Positions 17,247 through 25,907 of a stretch of 64,000 bases of DNA are shown piece after piece. The translations under genes and the position numbers were made by a program. The stretch is from JABSQH01 sp965230015. Its GTDB lineage: Bacteria > Actinomycetota > Acidimicrobiia > Acidimicrobiales > Ilumatobacteraceae. Below the pieces are notes generated by a model. The model saw only the letters and a list, made by a program, of their open reading frames with translations, had not been told where the DNA came from and ran no database searches. Positions within the stretch are counted from its first letter, which is position 1. The number at the start of each line of letters is the position of its first letter. The stretch covers positions 51,142-115,141 of the forward strand of contig CBDDKF010000007.1 in assembly GCA_965230015.1 (NCBI GenBank), given 5' to 3'.

Positions 17247-17681
17247 CTACCCGATCGAGCGCACGAGCACGATGGCGCACGTCACCGCGGCAGAGATGCC
17301 GATGATCCGCGCCAACTTCCAGGGATCCTCGTCTTCTTTGCGTTCCTCGGCTCGTAAGTGGACCAACGCGTCCGACATGCCGTTGCGCTCGAACAACATG
17401 TCCATTTGTCGGCGGAGTCGAATCACGTTCTCGGCCATCGAGATCGCCGCCAACGTCAGGAACTCCAGGATCATGAAGCCCACCAAGGTGGCCAGGGCGA
17501 GCCAAAAGTCCTGGGTGTAGATGAGGATGAGCGCCGTGGTGACGAGCCCGATGTCGAGTTCGACCTCAGCCGCCACGTACGCCTTGTCGACGTACCACTG
17601 GCCGTAGTCGTCGTCGGGCGTACTCGATCGCCTGGTGGCCTTTCGCCACAACGCCACGAGAAACGGTGGAGCTGGTCTCAT
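17247..17681 (-). CDS. Small membrane protein, unknown function
   Basis: 144 residues, not recognised. Two adjacent hydrophobic segments ('IGLVTTALILIYTQDFWLALATLVGFMILEF') are followed by a charged, probably coiled segment ('RLRRQMDMLFERNGMSDAL') and a third membrane segment near the C-terminus. Coding bias and the coherent hydrophobic pattern support a real gene. The neighbours give no role. Confidence 0.6.
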   Translation of the reverse strand: MRPAPPFLVALWRKATRRSSTPDDDYGQWYVDKAYVAAEVELDIGLVTTALILIYTQDFWLALATLVGFMILEFLTLAAISMAENVIRLRRQMDMLFERNGMSDALVHLRAEERKEDEDPWKLARIIGISAAVTCAIVLVRSIG

Positions 17682-17704
17682 CGATGCCTGACGGCGACTC
17701 CTTC

Positions 17705-17734
17705 AATGACTCGAAATGACTCGAAATGACTCGG
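17705..17734. repeat. Three tandem 10-bp repeats
   Basis: AATGACTCGA, AATGACTCGA, AATGACTCGG in direct succession, about 25-55 bp before the start codon of the small membrane protein on the minus strand. It could be an activator site or simple slippage; nothing distinguishes these. Confidence 0.6.
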
Positions 17735-17783
17735 CCGAGCCTCCGGCCGCATCTGACGGGCGGCACGCTAGCGAGCGTGTCGC

Positions 17784-18320
17784 TCAGTCGACCGCGCCGC
17801 CTGGCGAGTGTCCGAGCGGCCGACGCATTCGGATCTCGTCCTTGCACGGGTCGCTCGGCAACGGCGCAACATCGCCGGTTTCGGTGAAGCCGCACCGGCG
17901 GTACAGATCGGCTGCGGCGTCGTTGCCACGCGTGACCCACAGTTCGATCGCGTCGGCGCCGGTGTCACGGCCCCACCCGAGCACGGCATCAACGAGAAGC
18001 AGGCCGGTGCCGTGGCGGCGGGCCGCCGGCGCGACCCACATCGACACGAGGTCGACACGATCCTCGGGGACCTCGGGTGGCCTGAACCCGCCGACGAGAC
18101 CGACGAGTTCGGCGTCGCGCTCGGCAAACCAATAGGCCGATCCGCGGCTGGTGGCAGCTCGGGTGGCGCGCTCCTGCCAGAACTCGAGCGGCTGCACGAC
18201 TTCGGCCTCGTGCGAGGACCCGAACGCCGACGGTGCGTCGAGGAGCGCAGCGAGCCGAATCGATCGTAGGAGTTCCGCGTCGTCTGCGGCGATCCGCCGC
18301 ACCGCGATCGAGCTGGTCAC
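17784..18320 (-). CDS. GNAT-family N-acetyltransferase
   Basis: 178 residues. Acetyl-CoA-dependent transferase fold with 'IRLAALLDAPSAFGSSHEAE' at the start. The core is 'VSMWVAPAARRHGTGLLLVDAVLGWG', where the acetyl-CoA loop RxxGxG/A appears as RRHGTG. 'ELWVTRGNDAAADLYRRCGFTETG' forms the C-terminal strand. The GTG start overlaps the upstream methyltransferase stop as GTGA, so the two are coupled. Substrate unknown. Confidence 0.85.
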   Translation of the reverse strand: MTSSIAVRRIAADDAELLRSIRLAALLDAPSAFGSSHEAEVVQPLEFWQERATRAATSRGSAYWFAERDAELVGLVGGFRPPEVPEDRVDLVSMWVAPAARRHGTGLLLVDAVLGWGRDTGADAIELWVTRGNDAAADLYRRCGFTETGDVAPLPSDPCKDEIRMRRPLGHSPGGAVD

Positions 18321-19051
18321 GACTTGACCCACACCGATACGTGCGACGGGCAGGTCGCCGTGAACGGGCTGCGCTGCCAATCTGCCCAGCGCTGCGCTGG
18401 CGACAGGCCCGCCATTTTGGCCATCAGGTCGAACTCCGCCGGAAACGCATAGCGATGCGGGCTATCGAGCCGGAGTACTGCGCCATCGCCAGCGAAGTAG
18501 TGGCGCGACACCAGGGTTTGGCCGACGACGTCGTACCGATCGATCCCGCCGTGGTTGTCCGACGCGTCGAAGGCGACGAGTGTCTCGCCGAGCGGGAGAC
18601 GCTGTAGAGCCGGGACGAACACCTCGATCAGGAAGTGACCACCCGGTTCGAGATGGTCGGCCGCGTTCTGGAAGCAGGCCACCTGCTCGTCTTGGCTGAG
18701 CAGGTTCGTGATCGTGTTGAACACGAGGTACACCAGGCTGAACGAGCCGTCTACGCGGGTCGTCGCCATGTCGCCGATGGTCACGTCGATCGCCTGCCCG
18801 CCCGGCTTGGCGCGCAGCTGCTGAATCATTGCCGGCGACAGTTCGATACCTGCCACGTCGACGCCGCGCTGGCTGAGCGGCAGCCCGATCCTCCCGGTGC
18901 CGATGGCGAACTCGAGCGCTCGCCCATCGCCTGCGTACTCCGCGAGGAGGTCGACGGTGGTCGAGATGACGTCGGGCTGGAATTCGTCGCTGTCCGAGTG
19001 GTCGTAGGCCGCAGCAACACGCGCGTCGTAGAGGTCGTCGGGCATCGCCAA
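18317..19051 (-). CDS. Class I SAM-dependent methyltransferase
   Basis: 244 residues. Motif I is 'ALEFAIGTGRIGLPLS' (E-x-GxGxG), motif II has the acidic 'GIELSPAM', and post-motif 'FSLVYLVFNTITNLLSQDEQ' is typical of small-molecule methyltransferases. The C-terminal 'SHVSVWVKS' closes the sheet. Start MAMPDDLYDARVAAAYD; the second ATG is an alternative. It is translationally coupled to the acetyltransferase downstream, which suggests the two act in one modification step, on an unknown target. Confidence 0.84.
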   Translation of the reverse strand: MAMPDDLYDARVAAAYDHSDSDEFQPDVISTTVDLLAEYAGDGRALEFAIGTGRIGLPLSQRGVDVAGIELSPAMIQQLRAKPGGQAIDVTIGDMATTRVDGSFSLVYLVFNTITNLLSQDEQVACFQNAADHLEPGGHFLIEVFVPALQRLPLGETLVAFDASDNHGGIDRYDVVGQTLVSRHYFAGDGAVLRLDSPHRYAFPAEFDLMAKMAGLSPAQRWADWQRSPFTATCPSHVSVWVKS

Positions 19052-19096
19052 CGAGTCTCGCGTGCCCCACGCCGCACGCCTGCGTGGATATCGGCG

Positions 19097-19651
19097 CTAG
19101 GGCTGGCGGCCGGTGTAGCCGGCGAGCCGATCGACCGCCGACGCGCCGGCGGGCACATCGATCGCCGCGGCGAAGGCGCTGCCGGGCTCGCGACCCTCCG
19201 GCGGCGCGAGGTGCGCCCACACGTCGAGGGAGAACTCCGCCAACTCGTCGCTGGGTCGAGCCGACTGCCCGGTGGCGATGGCGAGGTCCCAGGCATGGGT
19301 GGCATGGTCGGCGACGATCACCGACATCGCCATCTCGCCCGATACCTCGCCAAACGGCATCTGATGGAGCGCCTGCAGTCGTTCCGGTGTCGCGACCGCG
19401 CGCACGTGTGCCGCCGTCGCATCCCAGCCCGCGGCGGGTCCGTCGGCGAGGAAGTCCGGCGCCGGGTCGGGGGGCGCGGCGCCCTCCAATCCGCCCGCGA
19501 CCATGTGGCCACCCGAGCACATGTGGGCGATCAGGTCGTGCACGTTCCAGTCGGCACACGGCGTCGGCTTCTCCCGATCATCGGGGGTGAGCTCGGCGAT
19601 CAGCGCGCGCACGAGCTGGTCGGTCTCCTCGAAGGCGGTCATCGCGTCCAT
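19097..19651 (-). CDS. TIGR03086-family DinB/mycothiol-isomerase-like protein
   Basis: 184 residues. 'TPCADWNVHDLIAHM' and 'VIVADHATHAWDLAIATGQ' carry the histidines of the metal-binding four-helix bundle seen in mycothiol-dependent maleylpyruvate isomerases. Members of TIGR03086 are widespread in mycothiol-producing actinobacteria; most have no known substrate. AGGAG seven bases before the ATG supports the start. It follows the SRPBCC gene in the same direction and may belong to that ArsR-controlled group. Confidence 0.82.
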   Translation of the reverse strand: MDAMTAFEETDQLVRALIAELTPDDREKPTPCADWNVHDLIAHMCSGGHMVAGGLEGAAPPDPAPDFLADGPAAGWDATAAHVRAVATPERLQALHQMPFGEVSGEMAMSVIVADHATHAWDLAIATGQSARPSDELAEFSLDVWAHLAPPEGREPGSAFAAAIDVPAGASAVDRLAGYTGRQP

Positions 19652-19724
19652 GGGTGGTCTCCTGTTGTTGAGTTCGTGTACGTGGGCGACGACCCGTCGG
19701 TCGCCGGTTCAATCGCGGCCGAAA

Positions 19725-20237
19725 TCAGTCGCGATAGGTGTCGTGGCCGGGGTCGCCGCCGGCGCCGGCGATCACCAAGCGAGCGAGGTAGTGCGTCCAG
19801 CCCATGCGATGCGGATCGCTGTCGCCCCCGGGCAGGCCGGCGTGGGTCAGCTCGACGATCGTGTCGGCACCGTCGGCGCGGAGCGCGATCGCCACGGTCG
19901 ACGAGCCGGGCGGCACATCGTCGCTGCCCTCCCAGCCCCATGTGAACACGACCTTGCTCGGCCGTTCGACCTCGACGTACGAACCGGACGCCACGTCGCG
20001 GCCGTTGACGTCGACGTGGAACACGCCGCCGGGTTGCGGATCGATGGTTGCGTCGGTGCCCATCCACCGCAGCAACTTGTCGCGGTCGACGAGATAGTCG
20101 AACACCTGGTCGGGCGTGGCCCGGATCCGCTCGGTGAGTACGAGTGCGGCACTCCCTGCGTCGGTGTCGCTCGCTGCGACGTTGCCTGTGCTGTGGTCGC
20201 CGCCGGTATTGCCAGCGTTGGTCGTGTCGGCAGTCAT
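19725..20237 (-). CDS. SRPBCC (AHSA1-like) domain protein
   Basis: 170 residues from MTADTTNAGN. After a low-complexity Asn/Gly/Thr-rich lead of about 30 residues comes the START/Bet v1-like fold: 'LVLTERIRATPDQVFDYLVDRDKLLRWMG', 'GGVFHVDVNGRDVASGSYVEVERPSKVVFTWGWEG' and 'VELTHAGLP...GWTHYLARL'. Such proteins bind hydrophobic ligands. The ATG overlaps the ArsR stop as ATGA, the classic ArsR-SRPBCC pairing in actinobacteria. Confidence 0.86.
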   Translation of the reverse strand: MTADTTNAGNTGGDHSTGNVAASDTDAGSAALVLTERIRATPDQVFDYLVDRDKLLRWMGTDATIDPQPGGVFHVDVNGRDVASGSYVEVERPSKVVFTWGWEGSDDVPPGSSTVAIALRADGADTIVELTHAGLPGGDSDPHRMGWTHYLARLVIAGAGGDPGHDTYRD

Positions 20238-20614
20238 GGATCGCTCCGTTCGTCGGTCGCGGGTGTCGATGGGGACGCGGGTGCCGGCGTCGACACGTCG
20301 GTGAGATGGGTGCCGAGGTCGCGTTCGACCTCGACCTTCAACGTGGCCAACGAGGCCCGCCAGAACTCCTCCATCCATCGGCGGAGTTCACCGAGCCCCT
20401 CGGGACGGGCGCGATAGAGGCGGCGATTGCCGACCGCACGCACGGTGACGAGGTCGGCGTCGTGCAGCACGCGCAGGTGTTGGCTCACCGCAGGCCGGGT
20501 GATGTCGAACTCGGCGGCGATGTCGCCGACCGACCGTTCGCCGTCGCGCACCAGGCGCAAGATCGCACGGCGGTTGGGCTCGGCCACGGCGTGGGCCACT
20601 GCGTCCATCGACAT
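20234..20614 (-). CDS. ArsR-family repressor
   Basis: 126 residues. Winged helix 'EPNRRAILRLVRDGERSVGDIAAEFDITRPAVSQHLRVLHDADLV' with no metal-binding CxC, typical of the SRPBCC-associated subfamily. AAGGAG directly abuts one ATG and lies 12 bases before the next in-frame ATG (MSMDAVAHAV). The second is taken because a zero-base spacing is not usable. It is coupled to the SRPBCC gene by a 4-base overlap. Confidence 0.85.
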   Translation of the reverse strand: MSMDAVAHAVAEPNRRAILRLVRDGERSVGDIAAEFDITRPAVSQHLRVLHDADLVTVRAVGNRRLYRARPEGLGELRRWMEEFWRASLATLKVEVERDLGTHLTDVSTPAPASPSTPATDERSDP

Positions 20615-20731
20615 CGCTGCGGGCATCTCCTTCGGTCACATCGCGTTCATCTCGGTAAGCAATCACTAACATAGATGACCGAACGGGCCGAACACAACCG
20701 TTCTGTTCGCGGAATCCGGCGCGAGGCGCAC

Positions 20732-20748
20732 GAAATCCCCGGGATTTC
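20732..20748. promoter_or_regulatory. 17-bp palindrome upstream of the antiporter
   Basis: Perfect arms GAAATCCC / GGGATTTC around a single C, ending 5 bases before the GTG start codon and therefore over the ribosome-binding region. It could be an operator or an mRNA hairpin controlling antiporter translation. Confidence 0.45.
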
Positions 20749-20753
20749 GGGGA

Positions 20754-22235
20754 GTGTGCGAGCATGGCCGCGACGTGGATGGCGATCCCCTGATCCTTGC
20801 GGCGGCGCTCCTGCTGGCCGGCGGGGTGCTGCTGTCAAAAACCTCGGCGAAGCTCGGCGTCCCCGGCCTGCTGCTGTTCCTCGGGCTCGGCATGCTCGCC
20901 GGCTCCGAGGGCCTGTTCGATATCGCCTTCGACGACTTCGACCTGGCCGCCGAGTTCGGCACGGTGGCGCTGGCCTTCATCCTGTTCAGCGGCGGCCTCG
21001 ATACGAAGTTCAAACAGATCCGTCCGGTGCTCGCCCCGGGCCTCACGTTGGCGAGCGTCGGGGTGTTGATCAGCGCGCTCACGCTCGGCGGTCTGGCGAC
21101 GTTGATCCTCCCGCTGGACGTCGGCGAAGCGATGCTGCTCGGCGCCGTGATCGCCTCGACCGACGCCGCGGCGGTGTTCTCGATACTCGGCTCGCGCGGT
21201 GTGCCGCTTCCCCGACGACTGAAGTCACTGCTCGAGCTCGAATCCGGCAGCAACGACCCGATGGCGGTGTTCCTCACCATCGGCATCATCACCTTGCTCA
21301 CCAGCGACGAACCGAACCCGGTGCTGCTCGTCGCCTCGTTCTTCGTACAGATGGGGCTCGGGGCGGTGGGTGGCTATCTCGCCGCCCGCGGCTTGGTGAT
21401 CGTCATCAACCGCCTACGTCTCGACTTCGACGGGTTGTACCCCGTGCTCACGGTGGCCTTCGTGCTGCTGCTGTACGAAGGGCTCACGTTCGCCGGCGGG
21501 AGCGGGTTCCTGGCCACCTACGTTGCGGGCGTCACGCTCGCCGACACCAACTTCCTCCACCGTCGATCGCTGCTGCGCTTCCACGACTCGCTGGCCTGGT
21601 TGTTCCAGATCGCGATGTTCGTGGTGCTCGGCTTGCTCGTGTTCCCCAGCGATCTCCCGTCGGTGGCCGGCGAAGCGATCGTGGTCGCGCTGTTGTTGAT
21701 CTTCGTCGCCCGACCGATCGCCGTGTTCGCCTCGCTACTGCCGTTCCGCTACTCGTGGCGCGAGATGACCTTCGTGTCGTGGGTCGGGCTGCGCGGCGCG
21801 ACGCCGATCATCTTGGCCACGTTCCCTGTCACCGAAGGCATCGTCGGTGCCGACGTGGTGTTCAACGTGGTGTTCTTCGTGGTGTTGACCTCGGTGCTAC
21901 TGAAGGGCACCACGATTCCGTGGGTGGCACGTCGTCTGCGGATCACCGCGGTGGAGCCGGCGTCGTCGACCACCACCTTCGACGCCGCGATCGCCGGCGT
22001 CGAAGGCCCCGACCTCCACGAAGTGCGCCTGGGTCCGACGTGTGCCGCCGCCGACGAATCGCTCGTCAGCTTGGGACTTCCCGCAGGGGTACTGATCGTG
22101 CTGGTGCGCCGCGACGGCGGCTCGTTCATGCCGGAGGGTGGCACCGTGCTGCACGCCGGCGACGAACTGTTGATCGTTGCCGACGAAGAAGGATGGGCCG
22201 AGTCGGGTTCGCTCTTCGCACCGAAGGAGGAGTGA
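20754..22235 (+). CDS. Potassium/proton antiporter, CPA1 NhaP2/CvrA type
   Basis: 493 residues with about 12 membrane helices and a C-terminal cytosolic RCK_C/TrkA_C-like domain. Transport-domain hallmarks are 'EFGTVALAFILFSGGLDTKF', 'AVIASTDAAAVFSIL', 'LLELESGSNDPMAVFLT' (the ND pair in the ion-binding region) and 'WVGLRGATPIILATFP'. The regulatory domain begins near 'VEGPDLHEVRLG' and ends 'GDELLIVADEEGW'. GTG 20775 is an equally plausible start. It faces the P-type ATPase gene across a shared terminator. Confidence 0.9.
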   Translation: MCEHGRDVDGDPLILAAALLLAGGVLLSKTSAKLGVPGLLLFLGLGMLAGSEGLFDIAFDDFDLAAEFGTVALAFILFSGGLDTKFKQIRPVLAPGLTLASVGVLISALTLGGLATLILPLDVGEAMLLGAVIASTDAAAVFSILGSRGVPLPRRLKSLLELESGSNDPMAVFLTIGIITLLTSDEPNPVLLVASFFVQMGLGAVGGYLAARGLVIVINRLRLDFDGLYPVLTVAFVLLLYEGLTFAGGSGFLATYVAGVTLADTNFLHRRSLLRFHDSLAWLFQIAMFVVLGLLVFPSDLPSVAGEAIVVALLLIFVARPIAVFASLLPFRYSWREMTFVSWVGLRGATPIILATFPVTEGIVGADVVFNVVFFVVLTSVLLKGTTIPWVARRLRITAVEPASSTTTFDAAIAGVEGPDLHEVRLGPTCAAADESLVSLGLPAGVLIVLVRRDGGSFMPEGGTVLHAGDELLIVADEEGWAESGSLFAPKEE

Positions 22236-22251
22236 CGGTCGCGACCCCGCG

Positions 22252-22281
22252 CTGATCGGCGCAGATCGTGCCGCCGATCAG
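22252..22281. terminator. Bidirectional terminator hairpin
   Basis: Perfect 10-bp arms CTGATCGGCG and CGCCGATCAG with a 10-base loop, between the convergent antiporter and ATPase genes. The hairpin overlaps the last codon of the ATPase. No T-tract is visible, as is common in high-GC actinobacteria. Confidence 0.7.
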
Positions 22282-24767
22282 TCGAGGCGGCGCTGTGTGA
22301 GGCGCGCCAGCTGGTGGTCGAAACGGTCGAACAGCCCGCCGGCGTAGCGGGCAGCGATGACGATGCCGGCTGCACCGACGACCGCCGCGACCGTGATCAC
22401 TGCACCAACATCGAGGCTCGGAATCTCGAGCAGGAAGAACTCGGCGATCGGCCCGATCGTGAACGCGCTGACGGTCATCGCCACCAGTCCGACGAGCAGC
22501 AACGTGCGGTAGCGGTCGAGCGGTTGGATTAGCTCTTCGAGGGCGACCAATCCCAGGATCGTCAACAGCAACGTCGCTGCGCTCTGCGCGGCATCGCGGT
22601 CGGCATCGATCCACGACGAGCGCACGACGGCAAACCCGGCCATCGTCACGATGCCGACGACCAGGCCGACGGGCACACAGAAGCGCAACACCCTGCGGAT
22701 GAAGCCCGACCGGGCCGGTTCGTGGCTGGGCTCGAAACTGAGGATGAACCCGGGAATCCCGATCGTGATGGCGTCGACCACCGTGAGCTGACGCGGCAAG
22801 ATCGGATACGACGTGGTGGCGATGCCGACGATCACCGCAAACGTTGCCGCCCACACAGTTTTGGTCACGAACAGTCGAGCGACGCGGTTGATGTTGGCGA
22901 TCACCCGGCGTCCTTCGGCAACCACGCCAGGCAACGTGGCGAACCGGTTGTCGAGCAGGACGAGCTCGGCGACCGACTTGGCGGCGGACGTGCCGGATCC
23001 CATGGCGATGCCCAGGTCGGCGTCCTTCAACGCCAGTGTGTCGTTGACCCCGTCGCCGGTCATGGCGACGACCTCGCCATGCCGCTGCGAGGACCGCACG
23101 AACGCCCGCTTCACCTCGGGCGTCACACGGCCGAACACGGCATGCTCGGCGATCTGCTCGACGAGCTCGTCGTCGGCCCGGGAGTCCCCGACGCGCTCGT
23201 CGCCATCGCCACCGACACCCTCACCCGAGTCGGCACCGACATCTGCGGGGTGGGGGTCGTCGATGTGCACGGAGGGAAGCTCGCGTCCGTCGATCCATCG
23301 ATCGGCGTCAGGCACGCCGGAGCGGGCGGCGATCGCCGCGACCGTGCGCGGGTTGTCGCCCGAGATCACCTTGACCGCAACGTGCTCGGCGGTGAAGTAC
23401 TCCACCGTGTCGCGGGCATCGGGGCGGATCTCGTCGGCACACACCACGAGGGCAATCGGCGTGAGTCCTGCAGGGAGCACACCCGGCTCGGCGAGTTCGT
23501 CGGCGCGCGCCGCGACCAACACACGCATCCCCGCCTCGGCCGCCGCCTGGGCGTCGACCAGCGACGGGTCGTCGACCGGCAAGAGCACTTCGGGTGCGCC
23601 GAGATACCACGCTGCTGCTGGCGCACCGGGCGTGCCGATCGCGCTGAACTTGTAGCGCGACGAGAACGGCACGCGTCCGGCGACCGCCCAGTCCGGGCTC
23701 TCGGGATAGGCGACGGCAATCGCCGAGATCGTGGCGTCGGGGTGCTCGTCGGCGGCTGCGAGGGCGCCGAGCGCGTCGTCGACCGGCGAGTGTTCATCGA
23801 GGGCCACGACGTGATCGAGTCGCACGGCGCCAGTGGTCAGCGTGCCCGTCTTGTCGGTGGCCAACAGCGTCACTCGAGCGAGCGTCTCCACCGCTTCCAG
23901 GCGCTGCACCAGCACGCCGGCTCGCCCGAGGCGAATCACGGCGACCGCCTGGGCCATGCTCAGCAGCAACACCAGGCCCTGCGGCACCAGCGCCACCAGG
24001 CCGGTCGCCGTGCCGAGCAGCGACTCGCGCAACGTGTCGCCCTCGCCGTACCGCTGGCCGAGGAACAGGAACAGGCCCGCTGGCACCAGCAGCCAGGTGA
24101 TCACCCGCAAGATGCCGTCGATGCCCCGCTCGAGCTCGGTGCGTGGGCGCCGAAAGGCGCGTGCGTCGCGGGCCAGCTTGGCGGCGTAGGCGTCGTCGCC
24201 GACCGCGGTGGCGCGCATCGCTCCCCCACCGGCGACCACGAAGCTCCCCGACAGCACACCATCGCCCAGGTCCTTGGCCACCGGGTCGGCCTCGCCGGTG
24301 AGCAACGACTCGTCGATGGTCAGTTCGTCGTCGTCGACCACCACCCCGTCGACCACGATCTGGTCGCCCGGCCCGATCACGATCACGTCATCGATCACGA
24401 CGTCGTCGGGGCCGATCGTGGTGGTCGATCCGTCACGGCGCACCGTCAGCTGCGGCGCCGCGACGAGCGACAACCGATCGAGCGTGGCTTTCGATCGCAG
24501 CTCTTGCACGGTGCCGATCACCGCGTTCGAGATCATCACGAAGGCAAACAGCACGTCGCGTACTTCGCCGACGATCAGCACCACCACCGCCAGCGCCGCG
24601 ATGATCGCGTTGAACCGCGTCAACACGTTGCTGCGGATGATCTCCGACAGCGGGCGCGAACTGCGATCGTCGACCCGATTCACCGCCCCGCGGGCGATGC
24701 GGTCAGCGACCTCGGCACTCGTCAGGCCGTCGCCGACGGCGAGCTCCACACCGTCGGTCCCGGTCAT
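22278..24767 (-). CDS. CtpE-like P-type ATPase (probable calcium transporter)
   Basis: 829 residues. The phosphorylation motif DKTGTLT is at Asp305, the actuator TGE at about 157-159, and 'TGDGVNDTLALKDADLGIAMGSGTSAAKSVA' forms the hinge. The membrane segment 'GLVALVPQGLVLLLSMAQAVAV' with LVPQG matches mycobacterial CtpE, a calcium-uptake ATPase, rather than heavy-metal pumps, which carry CPx. An acidic insert of about 40 residues, rich in Asp, Gly and Glu, sits in the nucleotide domain before 'DELVEQIAEHAVFGRVTPE' and is unusual. Divergent from a MarR gene only 24 bp away. Confidence 0.88.
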   Translation of the reverse strand: MTGTDGVELAVGDGLTSAEVADRIARGAVNRVDDRSSRPLSEIIRSNVLTRFNAIIAALAVVVLIVGEVRDVLFAFVMISNAVIGTVQELRSKATLDRLSLVAAPQLTVRRDGSTTTIGPDDVVIDDVIVIGPGDQIVVDGVVVDDDELTIDESLLTGEADPVAKDLGDGVLSGSFVVAGGGAMRATAVGDDAYAAKLARDARAFRRPRTELERGIDGILRVITWLLVPAGLFLFLGQRYGEGDTLRESLLGTATGLVALVPQGLVLLLSMAQAVAVIRLGRAGVLVQRLEAVETLARVTLLATDKTGTLTTGAVRLDHVVALDEHSPVDDALGALAAADEHPDATISAIAVAYPESPDWAVAGRVPFSSRYKFSAIGTPGAPAAAWYLGAPEVLLPVDDPSLVDAQAAAEAGMRVLVAARADELAEPGVLPAGLTPIALVVCADEIRPDARDTVEYFTAEHVAVKVISGDNPRTVAAIAARSGVPDADRWIDGRELPSVHIDDPHPADVGADSGEGVGGDGDERVGDSRADDELVEQIAEHAVFGRVTPEVKRAFVRSSQRHGEVVAMTGDGVNDTLALKDADLGIAMGSGTSAAKSVAELVLLDNRFATLPGVVAEGRRVIANINRVARLFVTKTVWAATFAVIVGIATTSYPILPRQLTVVDAITIGIPGFILSFEPSHEPARSGFIRRVLRFCVPVGLVVGIVTMAGFAVVRSSWIDADRDAAQSAATLLLTILGLVALEELIQPLDRYRTLLLVGLVAMTVSAFTIGPIAEFFLLEIPSLDVGAVITVAAVVGAAGIVIAARYAGGLFDRFDHQLARLTQRRLD

Positions 24768-24791
24768 CGGTCGCTAGCGTACAAACGAGTC

Positions 24792-25289
24792 ATGAGCGGA
24801 ACTGCGAGCGTCCAACACCGCGTCGACCTGACCGACGCCGTCGACCGCGTTCGGGCCTGGCGGATCGGCAAGGCGTGGGTCGAGCTACGGCGCGGCGCAT
24901 CGGCGTTGGCGCTGCGTGGGTACATCTTCGGCGATCACCCACTCGAGCAGGGCCAGATGGACGCCCTCGACCTGCTGGTACGTCGCGATCGGCAGATGCG
25001 CGAGCTTGCGGGTCGTCTGCGGATCGACGCCTCGTGTGCCACCCGCACGGTCGACCGCCTCGTCACCGCCGGACTGGCCGAGCGTGCGCCGTCGCCGGAA
25101 GACGGACGGGTCGTGGTGGTCAAGGTCACGGGCGCCGGACGGGCGCGGCATGCCGCCGCAGCGAGCCGTCGGAGTCGGGCGATGGCTCGAATCCTCGCCG
25201 AGTTCGACGAGAACGAACGTGATCAGCTGGCCGACCTGCTCGACAGGTTCGTGGCGTCGGTCGACCGCGTCGTCGACGAGCTGGACTGA
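24792..25289 (+). CDS. MarR-family regulator
   Basis: 165 residues from MSGTASVQHR. Winged helix 'LEQGQMDALDLLVRRDRQMRELAGRLRIDASCATRTVDRLVTAGLAERAPSPEDGRVVVVKVT' with the DxR-type wing (EDGR). The start codon is 24 bp from the divergent ATPase start, so it probably controls that pump. It ends 12 bases before the sigma-factor gene, so the two may be co-transcribed. Confidence 0.85.
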   Translation: MSGTASVQHRVDLTDAVDRVRAWRIGKAWVELRRGASALALRGYIFGDHPLEQGQMDALDLLVRRDRQMRELAGRLRIDASCATRTVDRLVTAGLAERAPSPEDGRVVVVKVTGAGRARHAAAASRRSRAMARILAEFDENERDQLADLLDRFVASVDRVVDELD

Positions 25290-25301
25290 CGAGCACCGCA
25301 C

Positions 25302-25907
25302 ATGGCCGATCGCGAGGTATTTGCTGCTCAGGCAATGGAGTACGCACCCCAGCTGTACTCGGCTGCGTTGCGGATGACGCGCAACCGCGCCGACGCGGAA
25401 GACCTCGTCCAAGAGACCTATCTCAAGGGCTACCGCAGCTTTCACACCTTCACCGAAGGCACGAACCTCCGGGCCTGGTTGTTTCGCATCCTGACCAACA
25501 CCTACATCAACACCTACCGGGCCAAGCAGCGGCGTCCCGACGAGTCGGACCTCGACGACGTCGAGGACCTGTACCTGTACAAGCGCATCGACACCCTCGC
25601 CGACCCGGCGATCGGTCGATCCGCGGAAGAGTCGTTGATGACGCTGCTCCCCGACAGCGAGGTCAAAGCGGCCCTCGAGTCGCTGCCGGACAACTTCCGC
25701 TTGCCCGTGGTGCTGGCCGACGTAGAGGGGTTCTCGTACAAAGAAATCGCCGAAATGCTCGACATTCCGATCGGCACCGTGATGTCGCGACTGCATCGGG
25801 GAAGAAAACAGATGCAAAAGGCGTTGCACGAATACGCAATCGAGCGCGGGTTGCGGAGCGCGTCTCCCGCCGGCGCAGACGGTGAAGCGACAGCGACAAC
25901 ATCATGA
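25302..25907 (+). CDS. sigR: ECF sigma factor of the SigR/SigH (RpoE-like) oxidative-stress group
   Basis: 201 residues. Region 2 is 'LYSAALRMTRNRADAEDLVQETYLKGYRSFHTFTEGTNLRAWLFRILTNTYINTYRAKQR', and region 4 is 'VKAALESLPDNFRLPVVLADVEGFSYKEIAEMLDIPIGTVMSRLHRGRKQMQKAL'. Both are very close to actinobacterial SigR/SigH, which directs thiol-stress genes. The 4-base overlap (ATGA) with an RsrA-type anti-sigma gene confirms the group. A Thr/Ala-rich tail follows. Confidence 0.92.
   Translation: MADREVFAAQAMEYAPQLYSAALRMTRNRADAEDLVQETYLKGYRSFHTFTEGTNLRAWLFRILTNTYINTYRAKQRRPDESDLDDVEDLYLYKRIDTLADPAIGRSAEESLMTLLPDSEVKAALESLPDNFRLPVVLADVEGFSYKEIAEMLDIPIGTVMSRLHRGRKQMQKALHEYAIERGLRSASPAGADGEATATTS

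Noticed and set aside
19100..19590. Long Arg-rich open frames opposite the TIGR03086 gene
   Set aside because: Composition is typical of antisense frames in high-GC DNA and they lack any family motif.
22722..24780. Very long plus-strand open frame running opposite the P-type ATPase
   Set aside because: It is a high-GC shadow of the ATPase; only its last 165 codons (from 24792) encode a real MarR protein.
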